Program-made: the position numbers and the translations under genes
Assembly: GCA_021770005.1 (NCBI GenBank)
Contig: JAETRV010000009.1
Location: 1 to 64,000, forward strand
DNA: 64,000 bases
Origin: Anaerotruncus sp.
GTDB taxonomy: Bacteria > Bacillota > Clostridia > Oscillospirales > Ruminococcaceae
Reading direction: 5' to 3'
In this document: positions 19,255 through 29,814 of the stretch, in pieces
Layout of the letters: the number at the start of each line of letters is the position of its first letter
Numbering within the stretch: the first letter of the stretch is position 1
The notes under the pieces: model-generated
Seen by the model: only the letters and a program-made list of their open reading frames with translations
Databases searched by the model: none
Told to the model about the DNA's origin: nothing

Positions 19255-20289
19255 ATGAAAGTCAAACAATTCAGCAGCATCCTATTGGCAATGGCACTGG
19301 CTGGCGCAACCGCGCTGTCCGGCTGCGGCGGTTCTTCGGCGCCGGCTTCGTCGGCAGCTCCGGCATCCAGCGCAGCTCCCGCCGCTTCGAGCGAGGCAGC
19401 TCCGGCAGAGTCCAGCGCCCCGGAAGCCAGCGGCGACAAGATCACCATCGGCTACGCTCCCACCACCATGAACAACCCGTTCTGGCTCGCAGTGCTTGAC
19501 GGTGTCAAATCGGTCACCGATTCGATGGACAATGTTGAGATCGTCACCATCGACTGCCAGAACGACCAGTCCCGTATGAACGACCAGATCGGCGACCTGC
19601 TGGCTTCCGGCATCGACGCGCTGCTCGTCGCTCCGATGGACTCCACCGGCGTCAAACCGGCGCTCGAGGCCTGCAAACGTGACGGCGTCCCGGTCATCAA
19701 CTTCGATACCCCGGTTACCGACGTTGACCTCGTCGAGTCGATCATCGCCTCGAACAACTACAACGCGGGCGTTGTAGTTGCAAAGGACATGATGGAGAAA
19801 CTCGAGAAGGGCTCCAAAGTTGCGGTTCTGCACTCTCCTTCCGGTCAGGCATGTATCGACCGTGCGGCCGGCTTCTATGACACGATCGGCGATTACTTCG
19901 AGGTTGTCCAGGAGCTGGACGGCAAGGGCGACACCGGCGTTTCGCTCCCGCTGGCTGAGGATATCCTGCAGGGTTCCCCGGACCTCGGCGCGTTCTTCGC
20001 GGTCAACGACCCGTCTGCAATGGGCTGTGTACAGGCGCTCCAGGCACATCCCGAGATGCAGGGCGTTCTGGTCTACGGCGTTGACGGCAACCCGGATGCA
20101 AAAGCCATGATCGAGGCAGGCACCATGACCGGTACCGGCGCACAGTCCCCTGAGACCATCGGCGCAAGATCCGCTGAGACCGCGCTTCAGGTTCTGAAGG
20201 GCGAGTCGGTTGAGCATGACATCGTTGTCGATACCTTTATCATCAACAGCGACAACGTCAGCCAGTACGGCACCGACGGTTGGCAGTAA
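19255..20289 (+). CDS. Sugar ABC transporter substrate-binding lipoprotein (RbsB-type)
   Basis: Lipobox ALSGCGG; ITIGYAPTTMNNPFWLAVLDGVKS, INFDTPV; RBS aggagg. Confidence 0.92.
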   Translation: MKVKQFSSILLAMALAGATALSGCGGSSAPASSAAPASSAAPAASSEAAPAESSAPEASGDKITIGYAPTTMNNPFWLAVLDGVKSVTDSMDNVEIVTIDCQNDQSRMNDQIGDLLASGIDALLVAPMDSTGVKPALEACKRDGVPVINFDTPVTDVDLVESIIASNNYNAGVVVAKDMMEKLEKGSKVAVLHSPSGQACIDRAAGFYDTIGDYFEVVQELDGKGDTGVSLPLAEDILQGSPDLGAFFAVNDPSAMGCVQALQAHPEMQGVLVYGVDGNPDAKAMIEAGTMTGTGAQSPETIGARSAETALQVLKGESVEHDIVVDTFIINSDNVSQYGTDGWQ

Positions 20290-20322
20290 GCGAAAAACAG
20301 TTTCCCGGAATGGGAGATTTCT

Positions 20323-20349
20323 GGGAGAGCGGCTTACTGCCGCTCTCCC
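20323..20349 (+). promoter_or_regulatory. Intercistronic hairpin between binding-protein and ATPase genes
   Basis: gggagagcggc-ttact-gccgctctccc, no strong U tract; typical of differential-expression hairpins. Confidence 0.65.
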
Positions 20350-20367
20350 GTTTACGGAGGTGGAAGA

Positions 20368-21858
20368 ATGCAGAAAAAACTTTTGAGGATGGAGAACGTC
20401 TCCAAGCTGTTCCCCGGCGTCAAGGCGCTGGATAACGTCAACCTCGATCTTGAGGCGGGGGAGGTGCTGGGCCTGCTCGGGGAAAACGGCGCGGGCAAGT
20501 CCACCCTCATGAACGTGCTGGGCGGCATCTACAAACCCGAAACCGGTCAGATTTTTATTGATGATGAGCCGGTCACGATCAATGGCGTTCTGGATTCCCA
20601 ATCCAAGGGGATCGCCTTTATCCACCAGGAGCTGGCGCTCGAACCCTACCTGACGGTTGCGGAAAACATCTTCCTCGGCAGGGAGATGAAGAATTCGCTG
20701 GGCATGGTGAGCAAGCCTTTAATGTACGAAGCGGCAAAACCGTATCTCGAAATTGTGGGCCTTGATATCTCCCCGTCCAGCCATGTTTCCCAGCTCAGCA
20801 CCGGCCAACAGCAGATGGTGGAGATCGCCAAGGCATTTTCTTTGAACGCGAGAATTATCGTCATGGATGAACCGACCTCTTCCCTCTCGGAAAAAGAGGT
20901 GGAAATCCTCTTTAAGACTGTCCGGGATCTGAAGAGACGGAACATCGGCGTCATCTATATTTCGCACAAGATGTCCGAAATCTTTGAGCTGACCGACCGA
21001 ATCACCGTCATGCGGGACGGCACCTACATAGGCACCAAAAACACCAGCGAGACCAACGAGGACGAACTCATCCGGATGATGGTCGGACGCGAACTCGGCA
21101 ACTACTATGTGCGTACCTTTAACGAGCCGGGAGCGGTAGCGCTCGAAGTGCGGCACGTCTCGTCGGGCAAGCAGGTCAAGGACTGCTCGTTCCAGCTGCA
21201 CAAGGGGGAAATCCTCGGCTTCTATGGACTGATCGGCGCGGGGCGCTCCGAGCTGATGCAGGCAATCATGGGGCTGGATAAGCGGGACAGCGGCGAGATC
21301 GAGCTGTTCGGCCACCGGCACGACAACCTCACCCCGCTCGAGAGCCAGAAACTTGGTATGGCGCTGGTTCCCGAAAGCCGGAAAACCCAAGGGCTGATCC
21401 TCGACAACACGGTGGCGTTCAACACCACCCTTGCGGTGCTCGACCAGTTCATCAAGAATCTGGTGGTCAACTACAAGGTGGAGCGGGAGATCGTCGAGAA
21501 CGGGGTCAAGAGCATGAACATCAAAACCCCGTCGATCACCCAGCGGGTCGGCAACCTCTCGGGCGGCAACCAGCAGAAGGTGGTGCTTGCCAAGTGGCTG
21601 GCGACCAACCCAAAAATCCTCATCCTCGACGAACCTACCCGCGGTATCGACGTCGGCGCCAAGGCGGAGATCTATAAGATCATCAACGATCTTGCCGCAG
21701 AGGGAATCGCAATTATTATGATCTCCTCCGAGCTGAATGAGGTCATGAATATGTGCGACCGTATGGCGGTGATGCGCGAGGGCGAGATCGCAGGATTCCT
21801 CGACCATCAGGACTTCTCGCAGGATCTGATCCTGAAGTATGCGTTAGGAGGCAGTTAA
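20368..21858 (+). CDS. Sugar ABC transporter ATP-binding protein (RbsA-type, two NBDs)
   Basis: LLGENGAGKSTLMNVLGGIYKPETG, LSTGQQQMVEIAKA, second NBD LSGGNQQKVVLAKWLATNPKILILDEPTRGIDVGAK. Confidence 0.95.
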   Translation: MQKKLLRMENVSKLFPGVKALDNVNLDLEAGEVLGLLGENGAGKSTLMNVLGGIYKPETGQIFIDDEPVTINGVLDSQSKGIAFIHQELALEPYLTVAENIFLGREMKNSLGMVSKPLMYEAAKPYLEIVGLDISPSSHVSQLSTGQQQMVEIAKAFSLNARIIVMDEPTSSLSEKEVEILFKTVRDLKRRNIGVIYISHKMSEIFELTDRITVMRDGTYIGTKNTSETNEDELIRMMVGRELGNYYVRTFNEPGAVALEVRHVSSGKQVKDCSFQLHKGEILGFYGLIGAGRSELMQAIMGLDKRDSGEIELFGHRHDNLTPLESQKLGMALVPESRKTQGLILDNTVAFNTTLAVLDQFIKNLVVNYKVEREIVENGVKSMNIKTPSITQRVGNLSGGNQQKVVLAKWLATNPKILILDEPTRGIDVGAKAEIYKIINDLAAEGIAIIMISSELNEVMNMCDRMAVMREGEIAGFLDHQDFSQDLILKYALGGS

Positions 21859-22857
21859 ATGGAAGAAAAATTGCTCGACCGGTATGAGAACCATGTCATC
21901 CTCGGGCCGATCGTCCGCTTTTTAAAAGCGAACGTCGGTATCCTTATCGGTTTCCTTGTTCTGTTTGTAATCCTCAGCTTTACAGCTGATAACTTCTTCA
22001 CCACCGCGAACTTTTTGAACGTCTTGCGCACCATCTCGACCAATGCGTTCCTCGCAATCGGCGTCATGATGGCGATTATGCTCGGTGGTATCGACCTGAC
22101 CGGCGGCGCTTTGATCGCGTTTTCGGGCGTTGTCACCGTCGTTTCGATGCAGCGGTACGGCGTTTCGATCCCGGTTGCGGTCTTTCTCGGCCTGATTATC
22201 GGCGTCATCGTCGGTTTCATCAACGGCGTGGTCATCGCCTACACCGGTATCCACCCGTTCGTCGTTACCCTTGCGATGCAGAGCGTCTGCCGCGGTGCGG
22301 CTTACCTGCTCGCCAACGGCCAGCCGGTCTCGATCACCAATGAACCGTTCACCCGCCTGGGCAATGGATTCCTTGGCCCCCTGCCGCTGCCGGTCATCTA
22401 CACGATTGTGTTCGTGGTTCTTGCTTATCTGCTGCTCAACAAGACCAAGATCGGCCGCCATGTGTTCGCGGTCGGCGGCAACGCCACTGCTGCGCGGTTC
22501 AGCGGTATCAACATCAAAAAGGTCAAGATCATGGTTTGGACGATCAGCGGCTTCCTCGCTTCGTTCGGCGGCGTGATCCTCGCTTCCCGTATGTCCTCCG
22601 GCCAGCCGGCGGTCGGTATCGGTTTTGAGACCGACGCGATCGCTGCCGCGGTTCTCGGCGGAACCAGTATGTACGGCGGCGTCGGCACAGTCGGCGGTAT
22701 GTTCATCGGCGTTCTGGTTATTGGTATCATCAGCAACGGCCTCAACCTGTTGCGCGTCAACTCCTACTGGCAGTATGTGGCAAAAGGTATCATCATCCTG
22801 ATCGCGGTCTATATTGATATGTATAAAAACCGCAAACAGAATGCCCGCAAAGAATGA
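21859..22857 (+). CDS. Sugar ABC transporter permease (RbsC-type)
   Basis: Multi-TM; MMAIMLGGIDLTGGALIAFSG, GGTSMYGGVGTVGGMFIGVLVIGIISNGLNLL. Confidence 0.95.
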   Translation: MEEKLLDRYENHVILGPIVRFLKANVGILIGFLVLFVILSFTADNFFTTANFLNVLRTISTNAFLAIGVMMAIMLGGIDLTGGALIAFSGVVTVVSMQRYGVSIPVAVFLGLIIGVIVGFINGVVIAYTGIHPFVVTLAMQSVCRGAAYLLANGQPVSITNEPFTRLGNGFLGPLPLPVIYTIVFVVLAYLLLNKTKIGRHVFAVGGNATAARFSGINIKKVKIMVWTISGFLASFGGVILASRMSSGQPAVGIGFETDAIAAAVLGGTSMYGGVGTVGGMFIGVLVIGIISNGLNLLRVNSYWQYVAKGIIILIAVYIDMYKNRKQNARKE

Positions 22858-22950
22858 TCCTGTGCCTCTAAAAAAAGATTCAAAAATCTGGAAAGAATGA
22901 TCCTGATTGTTTTGGAATCGTTCGACTTATGAGAACTGGAGGTCCGTTCT

Positions 22951-23793
22951 ATGGATGCTGCAAAAGTAAAATCGCTCAATCTGACCGCTGCAAAGATGCG
23001 GCGGCACGCCCTCGAGGCGATTCAATGCGCCAATTCGGGGCATATCGGCGGCTCGTTCTCGATCGCCGAAATCCTTTCGGTACTCTATTTTGACCGGATG
23101 CGCATTGACCCGAAAAACCCCCGCTGGGAGGACCGCGACCGGTTTGTGCTCTCGAAAGGGCACTGCACCCCGACCACCTATTCGGCACTGGCCCTGCGCG
23201 GGTTCTTCCCGGTCGAGGACCTCAAGACCTTCCGCAAGATCGATAGCAACCTCTCGGGTCATATCGAGATGAAGCATGTGCCCGGCGTGGATATGTCGGC
23301 GGGTTCGCTCGGACAGGGGCTTTCGGTTGCAACCGGTATGGCGCTCGCAGGCAAAACCGACGGCAAGAACTATCGGGTTTATGCGATCACCGGCGACGGT
23401 GAGATCGAAGAAGGCCAGATCTGGGAAGCTGCGATGGCAGCCGCCCATTTCAAATTGGATAATCTGGTCCTGTTTGTGGATAACAACCAGCTCCAGCTCG
23501 ACGGTCCGGTGAGTGAGGTCATGTCGGTCAACCCGATCGACGAGAAGTTCCGCGCGTTTGGCTGGAACGCCATCAACGTCGACGGCAATGACGTGGAAGC
23601 GCTGAGCGCTGCGCTCGACGAGGCGGAAAAGGTTTCGGGCAAACCGACAGTCCTTGTCTGCCACACGGTCAAGGGCAAAGGCGTCTCGATCTTCGAGAAC
23701 GGCGTGAAATGGCATGGCGGGCGTCCTACGGCGGAGGAGTACAAAACCGCCTATGCGGAACTGGATGCGCGCATCGCAGAATTGGAGGGTTGA
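22951..23793 (+). CDS. Transketolase, N-terminal subunit, second copy
   Basis: NSGHIGGSFSIAEILSVLYFD, DRFVLSKGHCTPTTY, GDGEIEEGQIWEAAMAAAHF. Confidence 0.93.
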   Translation: MDAAKVKSLNLTAAKMRRHALEAIQCANSGHIGGSFSIAEILSVLYFDRMRIDPKNPRWEDRDRFVLSKGHCTPTTYSALALRGFFPVEDLKTFRKIDSNLSGHIEMKHVPGVDMSAGSLGQGLSVATGMALAGKTDGKNYRVYAITGDGEIEEGQIWEAAMAAAHFKLDNLVLFVDNNQLQLDGPVSEVMSVNPIDEKFRAFGWNAINVDGNDVEALSAALDEAEKVSGKPTVLVCHTVKGKGVSIFENGVKWHGGRPTAEEYKTAYAELDARIAELEG

Positions 23794-23796
23794 TCT

Positions 23797-24741
23797 ATGG
23801 GAGAGAAAATTTCCACCAGAGTTGCATACGGCGAGGCCCTGCGGGATTTCGGCGGGGATGAGAGGATCGTCGCGCTTGACGCAGACCTCTCCACCTGCAC
23901 GATGAGCTGCTATTTCGGGGAGAAATACCCCAACCGCTTCTTTAATATCGGTATCGCCGAGGCGAATATGATTGATATGGCGGCGGGCTTCGCCACCACT
24001 GGCAAGATCGCATTCTGCCATTCGTTCGCAATGTTCACCGCTGGGCGTGGATATGACCAGGTCCGCAACTCGATTGCGTACCCCCATCTGAACGTCAAGG
24101 TGATCGGCAGCCATGCTGGCTTGACGGTCGGTGAGGACGGCGCAACCCATCAGTGCATCGAGGATTTGAGCCTGATGCGCACCATCCCTGGGATGGTCGT
24201 GCTCTGCCCCTGCGACGCGAATGAGGCCCGCGAGGCGGTCAAAGCGATGATCGCGTATGACGGCCCCTGCTTCATGCGCACCGGTCGCACCGCGCTCGAA
24301 ACCGTCACCGACGGGTTCTCCAACTATAAATTCGAGATCGGCAAAGGTGTCACACTGGTAGAAGGCAGCGATGTCACGATCATTGCCACCGGTCTGATGG
24401 TGCAGGAGTCGCTGAAAGCCGCGGAACTGCTGAAAGCGGAGGGGATCAACGCCCGAGTCATCGACATGCATACCATCAAGCCGCTGGATAAAGAGCTGGT
24501 CATTAAGGCCGCCAAAGAGACCGGTGCGATCGTCACCGCCGAGGAACACAACATCATCGGCGGACTGGGCAGCGCGGTCTGTGAGGCGATCTGCGACGAG
24601 TGCCCGATTCCGGTCGTCCGGGTCGGCGTGCAGGACGAGTTCGGCCGCTCGGGTGATGCGGGCGCCCTGCTGAAACTCTATGGCCTCACCCCCGAGAATG
24701 TTGCCGAGAAAGCAAAACTCGCAATCTCGAGAAAAGCATAA
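23797..24741 (+). CDS. Transketolase, C-terminal subunit, second copy
   Basis: ALDADLSTCTMSCYF, FFNIGIAEANMIDMAAGFA, TAEEHNIIGGLGSAVCEAI. Confidence 0.93.
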   Translation: MGEKISTRVAYGEALRDFGGDERIVALDADLSTCTMSCYFGEKYPNRFFNIGIAEANMIDMAAGFATTGKIAFCHSFAMFTAGRGYDQVRNSIAYPHLNVKVIGSHAGLTVGEDGATHQCIEDLSLMRTIPGMVVLCPCDANEAREAVKAMIAYDGPCFMRTGRTALETVTDGFSNYKFEIGKGVTLVEGSDVTIIATGLMVQESLKAAELLKAEGINARVIDMHTIKPLDKELVIKAAKETGAIVTAEEHNIIGGLGSAVCEAICDECPIPVVRVGVQDEFGRSGDAGALLKLYGLTPENVAEKAKLAISRKA

Positions 24742-24778
24742 TTCGTTTCCTCCATATTTTTTGTTTTACATAGGGTTC

Positions 24779-24814
24779 AGGAAGCCCCCGCCGAAAGGCG
24801 GGGGCTTCCTCTTT
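24779..24814 (+). terminator. Rho-independent terminator of the sugar operon
   Basis: gaagcccccgccgaaaggcgggggcttcctcttt. Confidence 0.9.
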
Positions 24815-24952
24815 ATTTCTATACGGTAATTTTATGATTTATTTATATAAAAAACAGTAATCGTCTTTACACATTTAAAACAATTTTAATATATAAAATT
24901 GTTTTATTTTAACGAAATCTGTGTAAAAGATAATCTTTTTTAAGAAAATGGA

Positions 24953-24981
24953 TTGACAAATCTTGTATGTAGAACTATACT
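24953..24981 (+). promoter_or_regulatory. Sigma70-type promoter of the AT-rich island
   Basis: ttgaca-17 nt-tatact. Confidence 0.7.
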
Positions 24982-25055
24982 GGATTTGTAATCCGGATTT
25001 ACAAAATTTTCACAAGAATATTAAAAGCCTACTTAATAAGGAGGGATATTGCAAG

Positions 25056-25571
25056 GTGCGCTGGTTTTCTGCTAGTTTGGCTGCAATATGCGGTTGCTTT
25101 TTTGTTGCGTTAACCCGTTTTTCTTTTTTTGTATATCAAAAAATAGTAAACGGGATTTATTATGGAGAAAATCCTGTCCTTTATCTTTCATTGATTGTTT
25201 TCCATTTGGCTGCATGTTTAGTAATCGGCATGATATGCGGAGGAAAAGCACCCGTTCCCACTTATCGACCGCAATCACAGAGTTCCTTTGCTGATTTTTT
25301 GGTTTCCAGAAGAGGTCGGCTAATTGTGCTTCTATTCGTCTTATTAGTGCTCTGCAATCTGTTTCCGGATATTATTGGGTATGCCCATGGTATCCTTATG
25401 ACGAATAGAATGAATAACTCTATTTTCAGCCATCCTCTTTGGCATCAGTTTTTGATTCTGGAACTTGCTGATGTTGTGGCGGTTTCCTCCTATCTGCTCT
25501 GTGCGATCTGCTATCACCTTCGTATTGGTTGGCGAGAGTTTCAAAATATGAAAAGGAGTATTTTGCTATGA
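25056..25571 (+). CDS. Hypothetical multi-TM membrane protein
   Basis: GTG start in frame with the 24963 ORF after RBS aaggaggg; listed start at 24963 lies inside the promoter. Confidence 0.65.
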   Translation: MRWFSASLAAICGCFFVALTRFSFFVYQKIVNGIYYGENPVLYLSLIVFHLAACLVIGMICGGKAPVPTYRPQSQSSFADFLVSRRGRLIVLLFVLLVLCNLFPDIIGYAHGILMTNRMNNSIFSHPLWHQFLILELADVVAVSSYLLCAICYHLRIGWREFQNMKRSILL

Positions 25572-26230
25572 AAAAAATGATATGGAAAAAATCAATGTAT
25601 ATTTTGCTGAGTGCGTTGCTAGTCCTGTATTCAGCAACTTGTTCGGCATCTGCTTATGATGATAATGTGAAAGCAGAACCAACAGGAACAGTTTCTGTTG
25701 TAAACCGTACAAAAAGTATGAATATTGATATGGTAAGACAGATTGAAAAGGGTGTTTCTGTTGCTGTAAAAGATGAAAATGGCATTTATCATCCGGTCGA
25801 TTGTACAGTTATAGTAAGTGAATTTCCACAGGAAAGGAATGCTTTGCTTGATGGAAATCGCTACAAAATGGATGTTTCTGCTCAAAATATTAAAGTGAAG
25901 TCGAATAGTAAGGACTATAATCATGGGGATACAAATTGCTCTTTGTATCTTACTATGGAATGGAATGATGGACCAGGTACAGAAAATTCTATTGAACGCC
26001 TTAGTGGAAACATAAAGATGGTAAAAGGCACTTATTATGGCGGGCAGGTATACTGGGGAGCAGATGCGAACGATGTATATGATTATAAAAATTTAAGTAA
26101 TAGACAAAAATCGTTTGACTTCGATCCAGACTATGATAACTGGTCTCTTAGTGCAACTTACCGAGTAAACCTTAATGAAGAAGTGGGATATGATGCATAT
26201 GTTACTGTGACTCCTACCATTTTTGATTAA
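25568..26230 (+). CDS. Secreted hypothetical protein
   Basis: Signal peptide MKKMIWKKSMYILLSALLVLYSATCSASA; RBS aaaaggag; overlaps previous gene. Confidence 0.7.
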   Translation: MKKMIWKKSMYILLSALLVLYSATCSASAYDDNVKAEPTGTVSVVNRTKSMNIDMVRQIEKGVSVAVKDENGIYHPVDCTVIVSEFPQERNALLDGNRYKMDVSAQNIKVKSNSKDYNHGDTNCSLYLTMEWNDGPGTENSIERLSGNIKMVKGTYYGGQVYWGADANDVYDYKNLSNRQKSFDFDPDYDNWSLSATYRVNLNEEVGYDAYVTVTPTIFD

Positions 26231-26271
26231 ATGTTAATAGAAAGCGGATATTGGTCTATTTTTTCTACAAA

Positions 26272-26304
26272 AATCACAGGGTGTTATTGTGACACCCTGT
26301 GATT
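26272..26304 (+). terminator. Perfect 13-bp hairpin between genes (terminator or processing hairpin)
   Basis: aatcacagggtgt-tattgtg-acaccctgtgatt. Confidence 0.55.
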
Positions 26305-26329
26305 CTGCGCATAAGGAGGAGAAATCGTA

Positions 26330-26869
26330 ATGAAAAAATAAATTCTGCTTGTTGGGAAATTATTGCTTTTGATTGTTGCGGTTTATCTGCTTACGTTTGC
26401 AAATTCGATATTGGGCTCTATCATAAATTATTTTTATGCCACCTATGAGCAATATTATACGGTTCTTTTCTTTTCAAGCCTCGCGCTCATCGCCCTGTTT
26501 AACATTAGCATCGGGGTGCTGCTCTGCTTTCTGGTACATAAGCTGCCGTTTTTCCGGACCGGTTACCGGGTATTGCCCCGCAAGCAGATCTTTTGGGTGA
26601 TCTTCGGACTGATACTCGGATTTTTTGCGCTTGGTACTAGGCTCGTAGACTTGCCTTATGGGGAGATGGATCTGATGCTTCGTGTTCCTCTGCGTTTTAT
26701 ATTTCAGCACCTTCCATGTGGGTGGGACGAAGTGGCCGCCGTCCCATGGATAGGAAGGTTTTTGCCTCATGAGGGGACCTGCCTGTCCTGCATCGGCGTT
26801 TTCATCGGCTACGAGCTTTTTTCTCTATCCGCAGTCAAGCGGATGCAATCCCAGAAAGTGCAAGGATAA
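26330..26869 (+). pseudogene. Membrane protein gene with in-frame stop at codon 4 (atg aaa aaa taa)
   Basis: RBS ataaggaggag precedes ATG 26330; TAA at 26339 is in frame with the 168-aa ORF starting TTG 26363, which has no RBS. Confidence 0.55.
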
Positions 26870-27114
26870 GGCTGCAATGTTTTTAGGAGAGGTTCCTTTG
26901 GATAATACCATCATACCAAAAGGAAAAGCGCTGTTGGGCAGGATTCCCCGTCCAGCGGCGTTTTTGGCGGTTTGTACGGGGAATGAAAAAGTCCTCATAA
27001 AAAAGAAAAACCCCCTTGGAAATCCTGCTTTAAAAACGCGAAACAGATTCTCAGGGATACTTCTTTGTGTCCGGGGCCAAAACAGTGGCGTCGGATTTTT
27101 CTTGAACTTTCAGG

Positions 27115-28266
27115 TCAGCGGAGAGGGCATTGGACACTGTCGGCAAATGCGACATGGACGGTGGAAAATTGGTCGGAGAGATATTCGGATGAGCTGCATT
27201 CCACAGCAGGCATCCCTTTGATGCGGTGCAGCAGGATCGTGAAGGTGACGGTGGTGCCCTCCCCCGGCTGGGAGGAGAGGGTCACAGCTCCTCCGAGCAT
27301 CCCGATCGCAAGCCTTGCAAGTGGAAGCCCCAGTCCATTCCCCGAGAACGGGTGGTCTCCATGTCGGTAGGAGAAATAAGGTTCGAACACTTTGGGGAGG
27401 ATATTCTCTGGGATGCCTAGGCCGCGGTCCGAAATCGAGAAAAGCAGCCGTTGGCCAGCCCGCCGTACCCGCACACGCACCTGGTTGCCCTCACGGGTGA
27501 ACCGGGAACAGTTGGAGAGAATCTGGAGCAGTGCAATCGAAAGACGGTTGGTATCACAGGAGGCGAGTAATGGACCATCCGGAATATCGTATTCAAGGGG
27601 GATGTCATTGCTTTCGAGTACCACCGAAACCGCTCCGAGCAGCTCCCGCAGATATTGAAAAAGGTCTACCGGGCGCGGTGAAAGCGGAGCAACGGCATTG
27701 AACATGCAGGTATAGTCGAAGATCATCCCGCAGCTGCGCAGCAGCTGGAACGCATTTTGGTTGATGGATTCGAGATAGGGTGCGCCCGCTTCGATACAGT
27801 CGCTTCCGGCGGAAGCGCAGACATGCATTAGCCCATGGAGCGAAGCAAAAATATTGCTCAACGGCAACCGGTACTGGCTCGAGAAGCTTGAAAGGACCCG
27901 GTTTGCGCCTTGGGGGTGCAGACCGGTCCCACTGGGGGAGGTGAAAATTGGCTGTACCAGATAACGGGAAGGATCGCCGGGAGAAAGCGCGGAAAGCCGT
28001 ACCGCATTCTCTGAGAGCATCCCGCCCGGGTTCAGGCTGACAAAAAAGCCACGCGCGGCAATCTCCTTTTTGACCTCGTCCGGGGCGTGGCCATTTAGAA
28101 GAAGCTGCACTCCATCAGGGAGTGCGAGACAGGGCATCGCCTGTACTGCGGCGTCGCTTGCCCAGAGGGGCACGAATGAACCGTCTGTAATGACGGCGGG
28201 GATATTAGCGGACTGAAACATGCTGGTGATTTGTTGGAAGAACAGGTCGTCCTGCTGCTGCTTCAT
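27115..28266 (-). CDS. Orphan histidine-kinase-like ATPase (HATPase_c)
   Basis: N box LLQILSNCSRFT, G1 SDRGLGIPENILPKVFEPY, G2 GNGLGLPLARLAIGMLGG; DHp-like SSQYRLPLSNIFASLH. Confidence 0.8.
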   Translation of the reverse strand: MKQQQDDLFFQQITSMFQSANIPAVITDGSFVPLWASDAAVQAMPCLALPDGVQLLLNGHAPDEVKKEIAARGFFVSLNPGGMLSENAVRLSALSPGDPSRYLVQPIFTSPSGTGLHPQGANRVLSSFSSQYRLPLSNIFASLHGLMHVCASAGSDCIEAGAPYLESINQNAFQLLRSCGMIFDYTCMFNAVAPLSPRPVDLFQYLRELLGAVSVVLESNDIPLEYDIPDGPLLASCDTNRLSIALLQILSNCSRFTREGNQVRVRVRRAGQRLLFSISDRGLGIPENILPKVFEPYFSYRHGDHPFSGNGLGLPLARLAIGMLGGAVTLSSQPGEGTTVTFTILLHRIKGMPAVECSSSEYLSDQFSTVHVAFADSVQCPLR

Positions 28267-28368
28267 GTAATATTCCTTTCCGTGTCGGGGGTCTTTTGTT
28301 ATCTTCTCATTCCCTCATGGGGATATACAGGAGATTTTTGGTATCGAACGATATTCGACGAATTCCGA

Positions 28369-28398
28369 CAAATCAATTATAGTCAAATCAATTATAGT
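28369..28398. repeat. Two tandem copies of a 15-bp sequence
   Basis: caaatcaattatagt caaatcaattatagt. Confidence 0.9.
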
Positions 28399-28520
28399 AT
28401 ATTACTTGGTGGTTTTCAATAAAAACCCTTGCATAAAGCATGCAGGTTTGAAGAAAATAAAAAAAATCGTTTAAACTTTGACAAAGATATTGTAGTTTTT
28501 CAGGAATTGGTATAGAATAG

Positions 28521-29564
<1,044 letters not shown>

Positions 29565-29587
29565 GCAACGGCTGATTCCGTTAACAG

Positions 29588-29628
29588 AAAAAACCCGCTG
29601 CACATGTTTAATGTGCAGCGGGTTTTGT
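29588..29628 (+). terminator. Rho-independent terminator of gap
   Basis: aaaacccgctgcacatgtttaatgtgcagcgggttttg. Confidence 0.9.
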
Positions 29629-29766
29629 GCGTTCTGATAGAGATGATCGGAAAATCAGCGGAAAAAAGGGGATTTCAAATTGCTTGCTATTGAGAAACGA
29701 AAGCTATTATGCTACAATGAGCCATGTTAAGTTGGTTTACTGCAAAATCAGGAGGTATTGGAAGTT

Positions 29767-29783
29767 ATGAAATTAGGAATTGT
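29767..29783 (+). repeat. Left attachment-site core repeat (attL)
   Basis: atgaaattaggaattgt, identical to 53971-53987. Confidence 0.88.
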
Positions 29784-29814
29784 AGGTTTATGCCGATTTC
29801 ATTTATTCGCTTAA
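29767..29814 (+). pseudogene. ychF: Severed 5' end of ychF (15 codons, MKLGIVGLCRFHLFA*)
   Basis: Own upstream RBS (aggagg) followed by atgaaattaggaattgtaggttta... identical in its first codons to the intact ychF start. Confidence 0.8.

Noticed and set aside
19282-20625. 447-aa minus-strand ORF opposite the RbsB-type gene
   Set aside because: Antisense shadow; no RBS or family resemblance.
22927-24549. 540-aa minus-strand ORF opposite the second transketolase
   Set aside because: Antisense shadow of well-supported transketolase genes.
24963-25055. Upstream part of the 24963-25571 ORF
   Set aside because: Overlaps the ttgaca-17-tatact promoter; GTG 25056 with an RBS is the better start.
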